Origin: a virus
Virus record (IMG/VR): IMGVR_UViG_3300047548_001122
Span: 62,001 to 126,000 of that record
Length of the DNA stretch: 64,000 bases
Strand: one strand, 5' to 3'
Positions within the stretch are counted from its first letter, which is position 1, and each line of letters begins with the position of its first letter. Positions 36,401-47,100 of the stretch are shown here, in pieces. A program made the position numbers and the translations under genes. Under the pieces are notes generated by a model. It was not told the DNA's origin and ran no database searches. It saw nothing but the letters and a program-made list of their open reading frames with translations.

Positions 36401-39400
36401 CCAGATTAGTGTTCTGAATGACACTTTTGTTGGCGATGGCACAACAGTTGCTTTTGATTTAAATGCTACTCCACCAAATGAAGATTACGTATTAATTACT
36501 ATTGAAGGTATAACACAATTAAAATCTTCATACACTGTAACCGGAAATACCGTTACTTTTTTAGATGAAGCTCCAGCAACCAATTCTAGAATTGATGTAA
36601 CAACTTTTACTAGTTCACAAATTATAGCGGATGAAAGTGCATATAGACACGCTAATTCTGGACACTTGGTTGCAAATGCGGCAAGTTCTTACGCCAACTC
36701 TGCATTTAATCATGCGAATTCAGCTTATGAATTAGCAAATACAATATCATTCGGTGGTTCATTTAGTGTTAGTGTCGTTTTAGATAATTTTGTAGGTAAT
36801 GGATCTTGTACAGCATTTTCTCTAACTACAACGCCTGCTAGTGAAAATTATACTTTAGTAACTATTGAAGGTATCACTCAGTTAAAATCTTCATATACTT
36901 TAAGTGGAAGTACAATCACTTTTGTAGAAGCTCCAGCAACCAATTCTAGAATTGATATAACAACATTTACAAGTTCACAAGACTTAATAGACGCATCAGC
37001 ATTTGATAAAGCCAATCTCGCAGCAAACATTGCTAATTCTGCAAGTTCTTATGCTAATTCAGCATTTATAACAGCAAATACTCCAAGCAATACAGCTAAT
37101 TCTGCAAGTTCTTATGCTAATGGTGCTTTTGTTGCTGCGAATACAGCTAATCAAAGAGCGTTAACATCAGGTGATTATGCAAATTCTGGATTTACTTTAG
37201 CTAATACAGCAAATCAAAGAGCTGTCACTTCTGGTGCATATGCCAACTCATCTTATTTACATGCTAATGCTTCTTATGTAAGTCAAAATACTACAGGCGT
37301 ATATGCTAATGCTTCTTTCACTTTGGCGAACACTGCCGATCAGAGAGCTGTAACTTCTGGTTCTTATGCTAATTCTGCTTATGTTGCTGCAAATACCGCA
37401 GACCAAAAAGCTGTAACATCGGGTGTTTATGCTAATGCGGCTTATAGTGCTGCCAATACGGCAGATCAGAGAGCAGTAACATCTGGTGATTATGCTAACT
37501 CTGCTTATGGTGTTGCAAATACAAAACTTTCTACGAGCGGCGGTACAATTTCTGGCGATTTAACAGTTACAGGAAATCTAACTGTATCTGGTAATACTTT
37601 ATCCATAGAAGCTACAAGTTTAAGTGTTGAAGATAATATGATTTATCTCAATGCTAACAACACGGTGGCTAATCCAGATTTAGGTTTTGCTGGTAATTAC
37701 AACGATGGAACATACGCTCATGCTGGATTGTTCAGAGATGCTACAGATGGTACCTGGAAGTTTTACTATAATTATCAACTAGAACCAGACGCTTCACCAT
37801 ACATCGACACAACACATGCATCATTTAGAATTGCAAATCTAACAGCAAATATAATTTCTGATATTGTGAGTATCAGAGGATATGATCCAGTAAATCACAC
37901 CAATTCTGCATTTGATTCTGCTAATACCGCAGATCAAAAAGCAGTAAGTGCAGGATCATACGCAAATTCATCATTTAGTATATCGAATGTTGCTGACCAG
38001 AGAGCAGTAACTTCTGGTTCTTATGCTAATGCAGCTTATGATACTGCTAATACCGCAGATCAAAGAGCAATCACCTCAGGAACTTATGCTAATGCTGGAT
38101 TTGCAATAGCTAACACCGCAGATCAAAGAGCTGTAACTTCTGGTTCTTATGCTAATTCTGCTTATGTTGCTGCAAATACCGCAGACCAAAAAGCTGTAAC
38201 ATCGGGTGTTTATGCTAATGCTGCTTATAGTTTAGCAAATACACTATCTTCTGGATCTGTTGATAATTATGCAAGACCTCACGCAAATGCCGCTTACGAT
38301 ACAGCAAATTCAGCCAGTTCATATGCGAATTCTGCTTTTGCTGCAGCCAATAATGCGGTAGATACTTGGGTAAGAGATGCAGCTAACTCAGCAAGTTCTT
38401 ATGCAAATAGTGGATATAGCAGGGCTAACACCGCAGATCAAAGAGCAGTAACTTCGGGCGTTTATGCTAATGCATCATATGACCAAGCAAATACTGGAAA
38501 TGTCACAGCGCAGTTTGCCTATGATGCTGCAAATTTAGCCTCATCAAATGCAACTTCAAGTTCTTCTTACGCCAATGGAGCATTTTCTAGAGCAAACACG
38601 GCTGAAGTTACTGCAATTTCAGCTGACACAAAGGCAACAAATGCAGGAAATTACGCTAACTCGGCATACATTCAAGCAAACGCCGCATTTAGTTATGCAA
38701 ACACTTTAGCAAGCGCATCAATTGATCCTTACGCTAGAAATACAGCCAATGCGGCAAGTTCGTATGCAAATTCTGCTTACACTCAAGCAAATACACCAAG
38801 TCATGTAGCTAATGCTGCTTCTAGTTATGCTAACTCAGCTTACGCATATGCGAATACTAGATTGGGTGCCACTGGTGGTGTTATTTCTGGTGACTTGACC
38901 GTTACGGGTAATTTAACAATACAAGGTAATACAACTTACGTTGAAACTGAAGTTTTAAGTATATTTGATAATATAATTGACCTTAACAGTAATTTTATCG
39001 CAGGTACTCCTACAGAAAATGCTGGAATAAGAATAATTAGAGGCGATTTAAATGCGGCACAACTTCGTTGGAATGAAACTTCAGATTATTGGGAATTTAC
39101 AAATGATGGAACCAATTATAGTAATGTTGGTTCTGCTGCAGCAGAGTCTTATGCAAATTCTGCTTTTGCTGCTGCCAATAATGCCACTGATACATGGGTA
39201 AGAAGTGCAGCAAATGCTGCTTCTAGTTATGCTAATTCTGCATATGCATCTGCCAATACTGCTGATCAAAAAGCAGTAAGTGCTGGCGCATATGCTAATG
39301 CTGCTTTTGCTGTTGCTAATACTGGAGGTGGTGTAACCACAGACTCTTATGCTAGAGAACACGCAAATAGTGGTTATATTCAAGCTAATGCATCATTTAG

Positions 39401-40799
39401 TGCTGCCAACTCGGCAAGCTCTTATGCTAATGCTGCTTTTGCTGCTGCAAACACTGGCGGTGGAGCAACTACAGATTCTTGGGCAAGAAGTGCAGCTAAT
39501 TCAGCTTCTAGTTATGCTAATTCAGCATATGGTGTAGCTAACTCTGCACTCGCTAACGCTGCAACGGCAGATCAGAAAGCTGTAAGTGCTGGTTCATATG
39601 CTAACTCTTCATTCGATAGAGCAAACAATAGTCTAAACGCTGCTTCTGGTGGTTCGGTTACAGGTGACGTTTCTATTACAGGTAACTTAACTGTTACTGG
39701 TTGCACAGCGTCATTGACTGTTAATACTTTAAGAACCTCAGATCATATAATTGACATTGGATTTGGAACAACCGGAACACCAACAGAAAATGCTGGAATT
39801 AGAGTTTTAAGGGGCGATTTAAATCCTGTACAAATCAGATGGGTTGAAAGTGATGATTATTGGGAATATTCAAACGATGGAACAAATTATATAAAATTTG
39901 GATCCTATTCGGATGGTGTTTATGCTAATGCAGCGTTTAATGCTGCCAACGCTGCATCCAGTTATGCTAATGCTGCATTTGCTGTGGCCAATACTGGTGG
40001 AGGTGGTGCAGCTGCGGGTATAGTACAATACGCATCTACTATGAAAGTTGACTCTTTCACAGGAACAGGTGCATGTACTCAATTCACATTAACGCAAGAA
40101 CCAAGTGGTGAAGATTATACAATTGTTTCTATTAATGGTGTTTTACAACATAAGTCTGCATATACTTTAACAGGTTCAGTAATAACATTCTCTGAAGCTC
40201 CAGAAAATAACGTTGCAATTGATGTTGTTTCTTTGGTAAATAAAATTGTTGGTGGTTCGTCAGAAATTTTTGTAGACAATTTTACAGGCAATGGTTCAAA
40301 TACATCATTCACATTAAGTACAACACCGGCTTCTGAAAATTATGTTACCGTAGTGTTTGATGGTGTAACTCAGTTGCGTTCTACTTATTCTATAAATGAA
40401 ACAACCATTACTTTTGATGAAGCGCCGCCTGATACCGCAAACATTGAAGTTACAATTCAGAAAAATGTTATTGGTACGTTCATAAATAGAAATTATCTAG
40501 GTGATGGATCTAATACCAATTTCACTGTAACGAGTGGTGTTTCAGCAAACAGTGTACTTGTTTTCCAGAACGGTATTGCACAAAGACCAATAACAGATTA
40601 TACTGTTTCTGGGAACACACTAACATTCTTAACAGCACCAACAGACGGTGAAGTTGTACAGATTAGAGAATTAACTGGTGATCCTGGTAGCGGAGCTGTA
40701 GCACAAGCTGCTTATATTCATGCTAATGCCGCATTTGCTGCAGCGAATACTGGTGGAGGTGGAGGTCTTTCTCTTGGAATGTTAATAGCTTTAACTTAA
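33405..40799 (+). CDS. Giant tail fibre (2464 residues), ANSA repeats, six core modules, five small beta domains
   Basis: A very long fibre made of YANSAF/ADQKAVTSGDYANSAY repeats broken by six approximately 90-residue modules (SGDVNITGSLTVSG ... ENAGIRVIRG ... WNESSLKWTFSNDG). Two roughly 65-residue domains near residues 1005-1190 (VDNFVGNG-like, EGITQLKSSYTLSG) and three more near the end (2205-2430; NGVLQHKSAY, DGVTQLRSTY, NGIAQRPITD) are of one type and look like small immunoglobulin-like receptor-binding or spacer domains. The C-terminus is a Gly-rich GGGGGLSLGMLIALT tip. It is probably a trimeric, distal host-binding fibre. Exact DNA repeats inside it may allow length change. Confidence 0.82.
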   Translation: MTYSYIGNQSNSQEKRIKADANSAHLTANSSGIYANAAFAAANIADQKSLSASSYANSAYNTSNSSSSYANSSYIHANSAYASQNTTGDYANSAFAVANVTSSGGVTSGVYANAAFQAANSSGSYANSAYLSQNTSGVYANSAFGVANTADQRAVTSGVYANAAYGVANTKYSSSGGTISGDVNITGSLTVSGTTTTINTETLNVADNLIDLNSNFTTGTPTENAGIRVIRGDELAVQFRWNESSLKWTFSNDGVNYSAVGSQAAESYANSAFQAANSAGSYANSAFGVANTADQRSVTSGVYANAAYNQSNTATINAATADQRAITSGVYANSAYTHANSAFNFANTLNESSTSASSYANSAFGVANTADQRAVTSGSYANAAYAVANTADQRAVTSGDYANSAYLSQNTTGVYANSAFGVANTADQRSVTSGDYANSAFSSQNTSGVYANAAYTHANTKYSSSGGTISGDVNITGSLTVSGSVTYIDTNQLNIGDNVINLNADIDPLDNPTENAGISVDRGFEANSSFIWNENVDSWQYSKDGTNFSNVGSAAAESYSNSAYLHANSSFTSQNTTGVYANSAFSVANIADQRAVTSGDYANSSFAFANTADQKAVSAGDYANSGYTTANTADQRAVTSGLYANSAYTHVNASYNAANTKFSSSGGTISGDVTITGNITVQGLNATLSVPNLSVEDNIIDISSETTGTPVNNSGIRVNRGDESPVQFRWNESNKNWEFTKDSITYSNISSQAAEIYANAAFEAANAASLSGGIISGGYANAAFEAANSAGSYANSSFASQNATGVYANSAFGVANTADQKSVTSGDYANSAFGTANSASSYANGSFAAANTADQKAVTSGDYANSAYIQANAAFDFSNTFTSSAASASDYANSAFSVANSASSFANGSFAAANTADQKALTSGDYANSSYTQANTATTDAATADQKAVSAGSYANSGFSKANSAFNTANYASPHANSSYLHANAAFTYANTVALGGAFQISVLNDTFVGDGTTVAFDLNATPPNEDYVLITIEGITQLKSSYTVTGNTVTFLDEAPATNSRIDVTTFTSSQIIADESAYRHANSGHLVANAASSYANSAFNHANSAYELANTISFGGSFSVSVVLDNFVGNGSCTAFSLTTTPASENYTLVTIEGITQLKSSYTLSGSTITFVEAPATNSRIDITTFTSSQDLIDASAFDKANLAANIANSASSYANSAFITANTPSNTANSASSYANGAFVAANTANQRALTSGDYANSGFTLANTANQRAVTSGAYANSSYLHANASYVSQNTTGVYANASFTLANTADQRAVTSGSYANSAYVAANTADQKAVTSGVYANAAYSAANTADQRAVTSGDYANSAYGVANTKLSTSGGTISGDLTVTGNLTVSGNTLSIEATSLSVEDNMIYLNANNTVANPDLGFAGNYNDGTYAHAGLFRDATDGTWKFYYNYQLEPDASPYIDTTHASFRIANLTANIISDIVSIRGYDPVNHTNSAFDSANTADQKAVSAGSYANSSFSISNVADQRAVTSGSYANAAYDTANTADQRAITSGTYANAGFAIANTADQRAVTSGSYANSAYVAANTADQKAVTSGVYANAAYSLANTLSSGSVDNYARPHANAAYDTANSASSYANSAFAAANNAVDTWVRDAANSASSYANSGYSRANTADQRAVTSGVYANASYDQANTGNVTAQFAYDAANLASSNATSSSSYANGAFSRANTAEVTAISADTKATNAGNYANSAYIQANAAFSYANTLASASIDPYARNTANAASSYANSAYTQANTPSHVANAASSYANSAYAYANTRLGATGGVISGDLTVTGNLTIQGNTTYVETEVLSIFDNIIDLNSNFIAGTPTENAGIRIIRGDLNAAQLRWNETSDYWEFTNDGTNYSNVGSAAAESYANSAFAAANNATDTWVRSAANAASSYANSAYASANTADQKAVSAGAYANAAFAVANTGGGVTTDSYAREHANSGYIQANASFSAANSASSYANAAFAAANTGGGATTDSWARSAANSASSYANSAYGVANSALANAATADQKAVSAGSYANSSFDRANNSLNAASGGSVTGDVSITGNLTVTGCTASLTVNTLRTSDHIIDIGFGTTGTPTENAGIRVLRGDLNPVQIRWVESDDYWEYSNDGTNYIKFGSYSDGVYANAAFNAANAASSYANAAFAVANTGGGGAAAGIVQYASTMKVDSFTGTGACTQFTLTQEPSGEDYTIVSINGVLQHKSAYTLTGSVITFSEAPENNVAIDVVSLVNKIVGGSSEIFVDNFTGNGSNTSFTLSTTPASENYVTVVFDGVTQLRSTYSINETTITFDEAPPDTANIEVTIQKNVIGTFINRNYLGDGSNTNFTVTSGVSANSVLVFQNGIAQRPITDYTVSGNTLTFLTAPTDGEVVQIRELTGDPGSGAVAQAAYIHANAAFAAANTGGGGGLSLGMLIALT
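37344..37438 (+). repeat. 95-base exact direct repeat, copy 1
   Basis: Identical base for base to 38127-38221 and 783 bases (261 codons) away. Encodes RAVTSGSYANSAYVAANTADQ and part of the next repeat. Synonymous sites are also identical, unlike most repeats here, suggesting a recent duplication or gene conversion. Confidence 0.95.
38127..38221 (+). repeat. 95-base exact direct repeat, copy 2
   Basis: Second copy of 37344-37438. Because the offset is a multiple of three, recombination between the copies would delete or add 261 codons without a frameshift, changing fibre length. Confidence 0.95.
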
Positions 40800-40811
40800 C
40801 GGAATCTTAAA

Positions 40812-41138
40812 ATGGCAGAATCATTTAAACACAAACATTATTCATTAACAACAGCAAATACTACATTGTATACTTGCCCTTCTTTGACCTCGGGCATAAT
40901 TTTTATGGCACAAGTTGCAAATAAAAGTAATGTGGATTCCACTACTGTTACAGTCACTTCAACAAAATCCAGTGATGGTTCAACAAAATTTTTAATTAAA
41001 GATGTTGTCATACCTTCTGCTGTCGCAGCTTCCGTTTTAACAGGCAAATTAGTACTTGAAGCTGGAGATTCTATTTCAGCAAACGCAGCTTCAAATAACA
41101 TGATCGATGTAACATTTAGTATTTTGGAGATTACATGA
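40812..41138 (+). CDS. 108-residue structural protein upstream of the giant propeller adhesin
   Basis: Beta-rich (LTTANTTLYTCPSLTSGIIF, LIKDVVIPSAVAASVLTGKL, VTFSILEIT). It is a paralog of the product at 33077: same length, an (I/V)-K-D/N-x-x-I-x-P strand, a similar Leu-Glu segment before the end and the same LEIT ending. It overlaps the following giant gene by four bases (ATGA), so the two are translated together. It may be an adaptor or decoration protein. No late-type motif is seen in the short gap before it. Confidence 0.65.
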   Translation: MAESFKHKHYSLTTANTTLYTCPSLTSGIIFMAQVANKSNVDSTTVTVTSTKSSDGSTKFLIKDVVIPSAVAASVLTGKLVLEAGDSISANAASNNMIDVTFSILEIT

Positions 41139-44100
41139 ATAGAGGAATAATTGGAAAACGTTTACTAAGTCCTTCCAATAGAGTTTCTTCCTTTTCTGCG
41201 AATGGAACAGTTTTTACTTTAGAAGATATCTATGAAGCCTCTTATTCGGCTGAAGGATTGACTAGTCAGTGGGTTAAAAATAAGTATAGTCCACTATCAA
41301 CAAAATACCCATTACTAACAAATACAAATAGTTTTTCTTTTGCCACACAAACAACAGCGGCACAATGTTGTACCATGTCTGAAGATGGTACAAAGTTATA
41401 CATCGCGTCGAATACTACCGTTTACACTTATAATCTTTCAGTAGCCTATGACATAACAACTGCTGTATTTTCTTCTTCGTGGGTAATTTTAGGAGAAACA
41501 ACAGCTAAGGGTATGTATTTTAAACCTGACGGCACACGTTTATTCATTATTGGTAATACTGGTGATGATATTACATGGTATGATCTATCGGAAGCTTGGA
41601 ATGTTAATTCAGCAACACTAGTTTCTCAACAACTTGTAGGGTCTACAGGATTAACAGGATTAACTTTTAATTCTGATGGAACAAAATTATTTGTAGTTGA
41701 TTTAACTTCTGAATTAATTTATGCTTATAATTTAAGTACAGCATGGACACCATCATCGTTAGATGCTGGTACAACATATCCGATTTCAACAGGCACATTA
41801 ACATCAGGATTTATAGAATTCAATTCTGATGGTACTAAAATGTATGTTGGAGACAATGCTACTACTTTAGACAAGTATCTTTTAGAATTTAAATTAACTA
41901 CTGCTTATGATATAACAACCGCAACACTTCAAGGCAGATTAAGTTTAATGGAATTATTAGGCGGAGGTTATCCTACTAGTGGTTCAAAATCTGTAATTAA
42001 CGTTGAAGATTTCAGATTTTCAAATGGTGGTAATAATGGTTTATTTTTAACTGCTTCAGTAGTTTGGAATGTACCTTTACCTAGTACTAGAGAATTTGGT
42101 TTTTTTGGTCAAACATCAATTATTTCTTATTTAAATTCTGTCACAGAAGGTCAAGGAATTTACTTTAAACCGGACGGAACAAGTTATTACATAACCGATT
42201 CGTTAGATGATGCTGTGTATGAATATAGTATGACTACACCTTGGGATATTTCTACGTCTGGTTTAGTAAGAACCGAAAGAAATTTCTTCACACAAGACGG
42301 AAACGCAACTGACATTTGGTTTAAACCTGATGGTACAATCATGTATCTAATAGGTAATGATAATGATAACATTTATCAATATACTTTAGGTACAGCTTGG
42401 GATATTTCTACTGCGACCTATAGTGGAATTAGTTTTTATGTGGGATATGAAGATACTTCTCCTACAAGTTTCTGTTTATCAGAAGATGGTTTATATTTGT
42501 TCGTTATAGGATCACAAAAAGATGTTGTTTTTAAATATACTCTAAAAACAGCTTGGGCAATAGGCAGTGCTGTTTTAGATGCTTACTCTCACTATACAAC
42601 TCCAATAGGAGAAGGAAATAGAAGTCTTTACTTTAATGGTGTTGATACGTCTTATGTTTCGTTAAGTGGTAGTGGATTTAATTGGGGTACAGGAGACTTT
42701 ACGGTAGAATGTTGGGTTTATATTCCTAATGTAAGTAGAGATAATACGATTGCCAGAATGAGTTTAAATTCTGGTTGGAGTATAAAAATTAATGATACAG
42801 GAGAACTTCAGTGGGCTTTTAGTTCTCCAATCGCCACTACTACCACTAAAATTCAAGCCAACACTTGGACACACGTAGCGGTGTCTAGAGAAGGAACTGA
42901 TCTTAGACTTTTTATTAATGGTAATTTGGAAAACACAGTAACACATTCTGGTAATTACATTTATTCTGGTACTGTTTATATCGGAAGTAATCTTAGCACT
43001 GGATTTTTAGGAAACATTTATGGATTAAGATTTGTTGACCAGGCTGTTTACACCTCTTCGTTTGTTAGACCTGTTTCTCCACCAATTACAACTCCGGAAA
43101 CTATATTAAAAACAGCATTATATACTACTATTATAGACGGTAGTACATATAATAGAACACTTACAGTTTCGGGAACAGTTGAAGTAAATACTGCTTATCC
43201 TTTTTCATCGACCACTTACCTTGGTGCAGTGATGAAACCTGATGGAACAAAATCGTATTTGTTAAACAAAGGTAATTACAAAATTTACCAATATGCATCT
43301 GGTAACACAAACTATGACTTCGTAAATGTAACTCCCGAAAAAGAACTTTATATTGGGAATAAATCTACCTCATCAGAAGATTTTTTCATCAATAACGATG
43401 GAAACAAATTATTCATCTTAGATTCTGGTACAAAAGAAATAATTCAGTACGGTTTAACTGATACATGGAACATAGCTAATGCTACTTTCCAATATAATAC
43501 TTTAGTTTCTGAACTAGAATTAACACCTACAAAATTTACTTTTAACTCTGACGGTAAAAAATTATTTGTTTATGGTTCAACAAATAAAAGAGTGGTTGAA
43601 TATAATTTAACAGAATCTTGGAATATTGCAACTGCTTCAATCGACACAAACAAAATACCGGCTCCAGGTCAATATGGTACAAACACCGGCACATCTTACG
43701 AAATTTTATTTAATGATATTTTGATTGCCAATAGTGGAAACACTATGTATACTTTGGGACAAACAAATGAAGAAATAAGAGAATATCCTTTAGATACGCC
43801 TTATAATCCTTATACAGCAGTATATAATACAACAAATTATGATGCATCTTTGCTTGATCCTCAAGGTATGTTTATTAATTATGATGAGGGTGCTGACAAA
43901 CTTTATATTACAAATGCAACATCAGTTAGACAGTATACATTAAAAGTTCCACGTAAATTATACAGTTCTGCGTACGATAACGTATTTTTTACTCCAAGTC
44001 CTGCCATAACAATTAAAGATGTTTCTTTAAGTAATACTGGAGACAGACTTTACTTATTAAGTGATGCAGGTACAGAACAGATATATCAATATGATTTAGA

Positions 44101-47100
44101 GTTGCCTTGGAATGTAGGTAAAAATACCGCAAAAGGAACTTATAATTTTACTGCTTACGGAGAAACTGTTCCGGTTTCTATGTACTTTAAAAGAGATGGT
44201 ACAAAATTTTATATAATAGGTCAAACGCTAGATAGAGTTCTTGAATTTAATATGGCAACAGCCTGGAATGTTACAACTGCCTATCAGGATCTTTTCTATA
44301 CTTCTCCTACTGAAACATCTCCACAAGATATTTACTTTTCCAATAACGGTACAAAAATGTATATTGTTGGAACTTTGGCTCCAGCTAAAGTTAATGAATA
44401 TTCTTTGAGTGTGCCATGGGAAGCTGGTACTGCAACATATTCTTCAAACGTACAAGTTGTTATAAAAGACAATACTCCTACAGGAATATCTTTTAGTAAT
44501 AATGGATCAAGTTTATATGTTGTTGGTTCCGCAAACGATTCTGTACACCAATACACTCTATCGACTCCATGGGATGTATCAACTGCCACATTCTTACAAA
44601 CTAAATCGGTCGCAACGGAAGATACAGTACCAACTGCTGTACAATTTTCAAATACTGGTAATAGAATGTTTGTTTTGGGTACAACAGGAGATGATATAAA
44701 TCAATATGAGTTGAGTGTAAATTATGATGTAAGTACTGCATCATTTACTAGACTTCAAAGTATTGCAGCCCAAGACATTACCGCTCAAGGTATGTATTTT
44801 AAACCTGATGGTACTCAATTATTTTTAGCTGGCGCAACAAATGATATCGTATATTCATACAATTTATCAGAAGCTTGGAACATAGCCACAATTTCTTTAG
44901 CAAACACTAAATCTATTGCTGCTCAACAAACTGTACCAAACGGTATACACATGAGTGACGATGGATTGAGCATGTATATTATAGGAACAACACCTGTCGG
45001 AGTTCATCAATATCGTTTGACTGAATCATGGAATGTTGCGACAGCCAACTATGCTTCTTTTAGTGTTTCAACTCAGACTGCTGCGCCTACAGGAGTATCG
45101 TTTGCCAATAATGGTACTAAGATGTACGTAATGTCTGCAAGTGGTGCAGGTTCGGGTAATGTGCATCAATACTCTCTATCAACACCTTGGAGTGTAGGAA
45201 CAGCTACGTTTGAAAGATCATCAGCAAATACGATTCCTTTAACTTTTGAAAATTTGCCAACTGATTTTAATTTTAATGATATTGGTACTAAAATTTTTAT
45301 TGCTGGAACAGCCAGAGATATTGTAACAACTTTAGAATTAACAGAAGCGTGGAACGTATCTACTATACGAGTTAATCCGGTAAACAAGTATAATGTATTT
45401 TCACTTGATATTACTGGAACAGGAATTGATTTTGCAAATGATGGCACAAGTTTCATATTTACTGGTTCTACAAATGATAGAATTCATCGAGTAAGTTTAA
45501 CAGAAGCTTGGAATCTAAGAACAAACAGCACAGTAACTTCTGCAAGTTTACCTTCAAGTGTGCTCAATCCAACTGGTTGTGTATGGGCGAATAATGGTAA
45601 CACTTTAGTTGTAAGTACAGCAACTCAAGTCATAGAATATCCAACAAGTGTAACATATAATGTAGCAAATCTTTATGGACCTAGATTCAGTTTGGTTACA
45701 CAAGATACTGCTATGAATGATATCTATTTTAAACCTGATGGCAAAAGTTTTTATACAGTTTCTTCTACCACTTCAGGTAGAGTCCATCAATATGATATGA
45801 ATGTTGCATGGCAAGTAGCTACAGCAAATTTTGCAAGAAGTCTTATTGTAACAGTACGAGATATTTCTCCAACTGGTATTTGGTTTAGACCGGAAGGAAA
45901 TTCAATGTATGTCGTTGGAACAGCTAACGATACTATATCTCAATACAATTTGAGTTCGGCTTGGAATATTGGCACTGCTACATATGCTTCATTATCATTA
46001 GGAATTGCTGCAATAGAAGGTACAGCAAGTGGAATATGTTTTGCTAATAATGGCACTAAATTGTACGTTGTTGGACAAACTGGAGATAATATTCGAGAAT
46101 ATACGTTATCAACACCTTGGTTACTTTCTTCAGCAACATTAACACGTAACAGTTCTATTTTAGCTTTTGACACAACTTCAACTGGATTGTATATAGACCC
46201 TACAAGTTCATATATGGCTGTAGTTGGTGGCAGCAATGATAACATACAATTATACACTTTTGGACAAGCAGGTAATATTGCTACATTAAGTGCTGCTTCA
46301 AGTAGATCGGTAGCAGGATTGGGAGGAAGTCCATCGGGTATATATTTTAAACCTGAAGGAGACGTTCTATATGTTACAGATTTATCAACAGATTATGTGC
46401 ATCAAATCAATTTAACTGAAGCATGGAATGTTAGCTCTGGATATTATGGAGTAACTACTTTAGCTCCTGTAGTTGGAGCTACAACAGAGGTGGATATTCA
46501 AGGCATACGGTATGCAAATAATGGTTATGACCTTTATGTTTTAGGTTCAACTAATGATTCTATTTACCAATATAAATTAGAAGAACCATTTAAAGCAAAT
46601 AGTGGCATATTTTTTGGTTCGAAGTCTATTGCTAACTTAGAAATAAATGCAACCGGATTTACAATTGATAACGATGCTAGTCAAATTTTTGTAATTGGCA
46701 CCGCTGCAGCAGGATCCGAAAAAATATCAAGATTAAGATTTTTGTCGAATAATAATATTCACACTTTACAAACCGATTATTTGTCATTAACAGAAAAAGA
46801 AACTGATGTAAGAGGTATTGCTTTAAGTAATGACAATACTCAATTAATAGTTGTTGGAGATACAGTATCACCAAATTTACATAGGTATAGTTTAGCTAAT
46901 TCTAATGTCTTATCTACAGGAACTTATGCTGAAAGTATACCAGTATCTTCAGCTTTAAATCCAAATAAAGTATTAATAAAAGATACGGACGAGATGGTTG
47001 TTCACATTTCGTCAACTGATGGAAATGTTTTGGATTATATTTTAAATTCTCCAAATACTTTAACTGGTGCAGAACTAAGAAATAGTTTTAATACATCTAC

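Noticed and set aside
33405-40799. CRISPR-like repetition
   Set aside because: Repeats are in frame, coding and imperfect, with no uniform spacers, and no cas gene is present.
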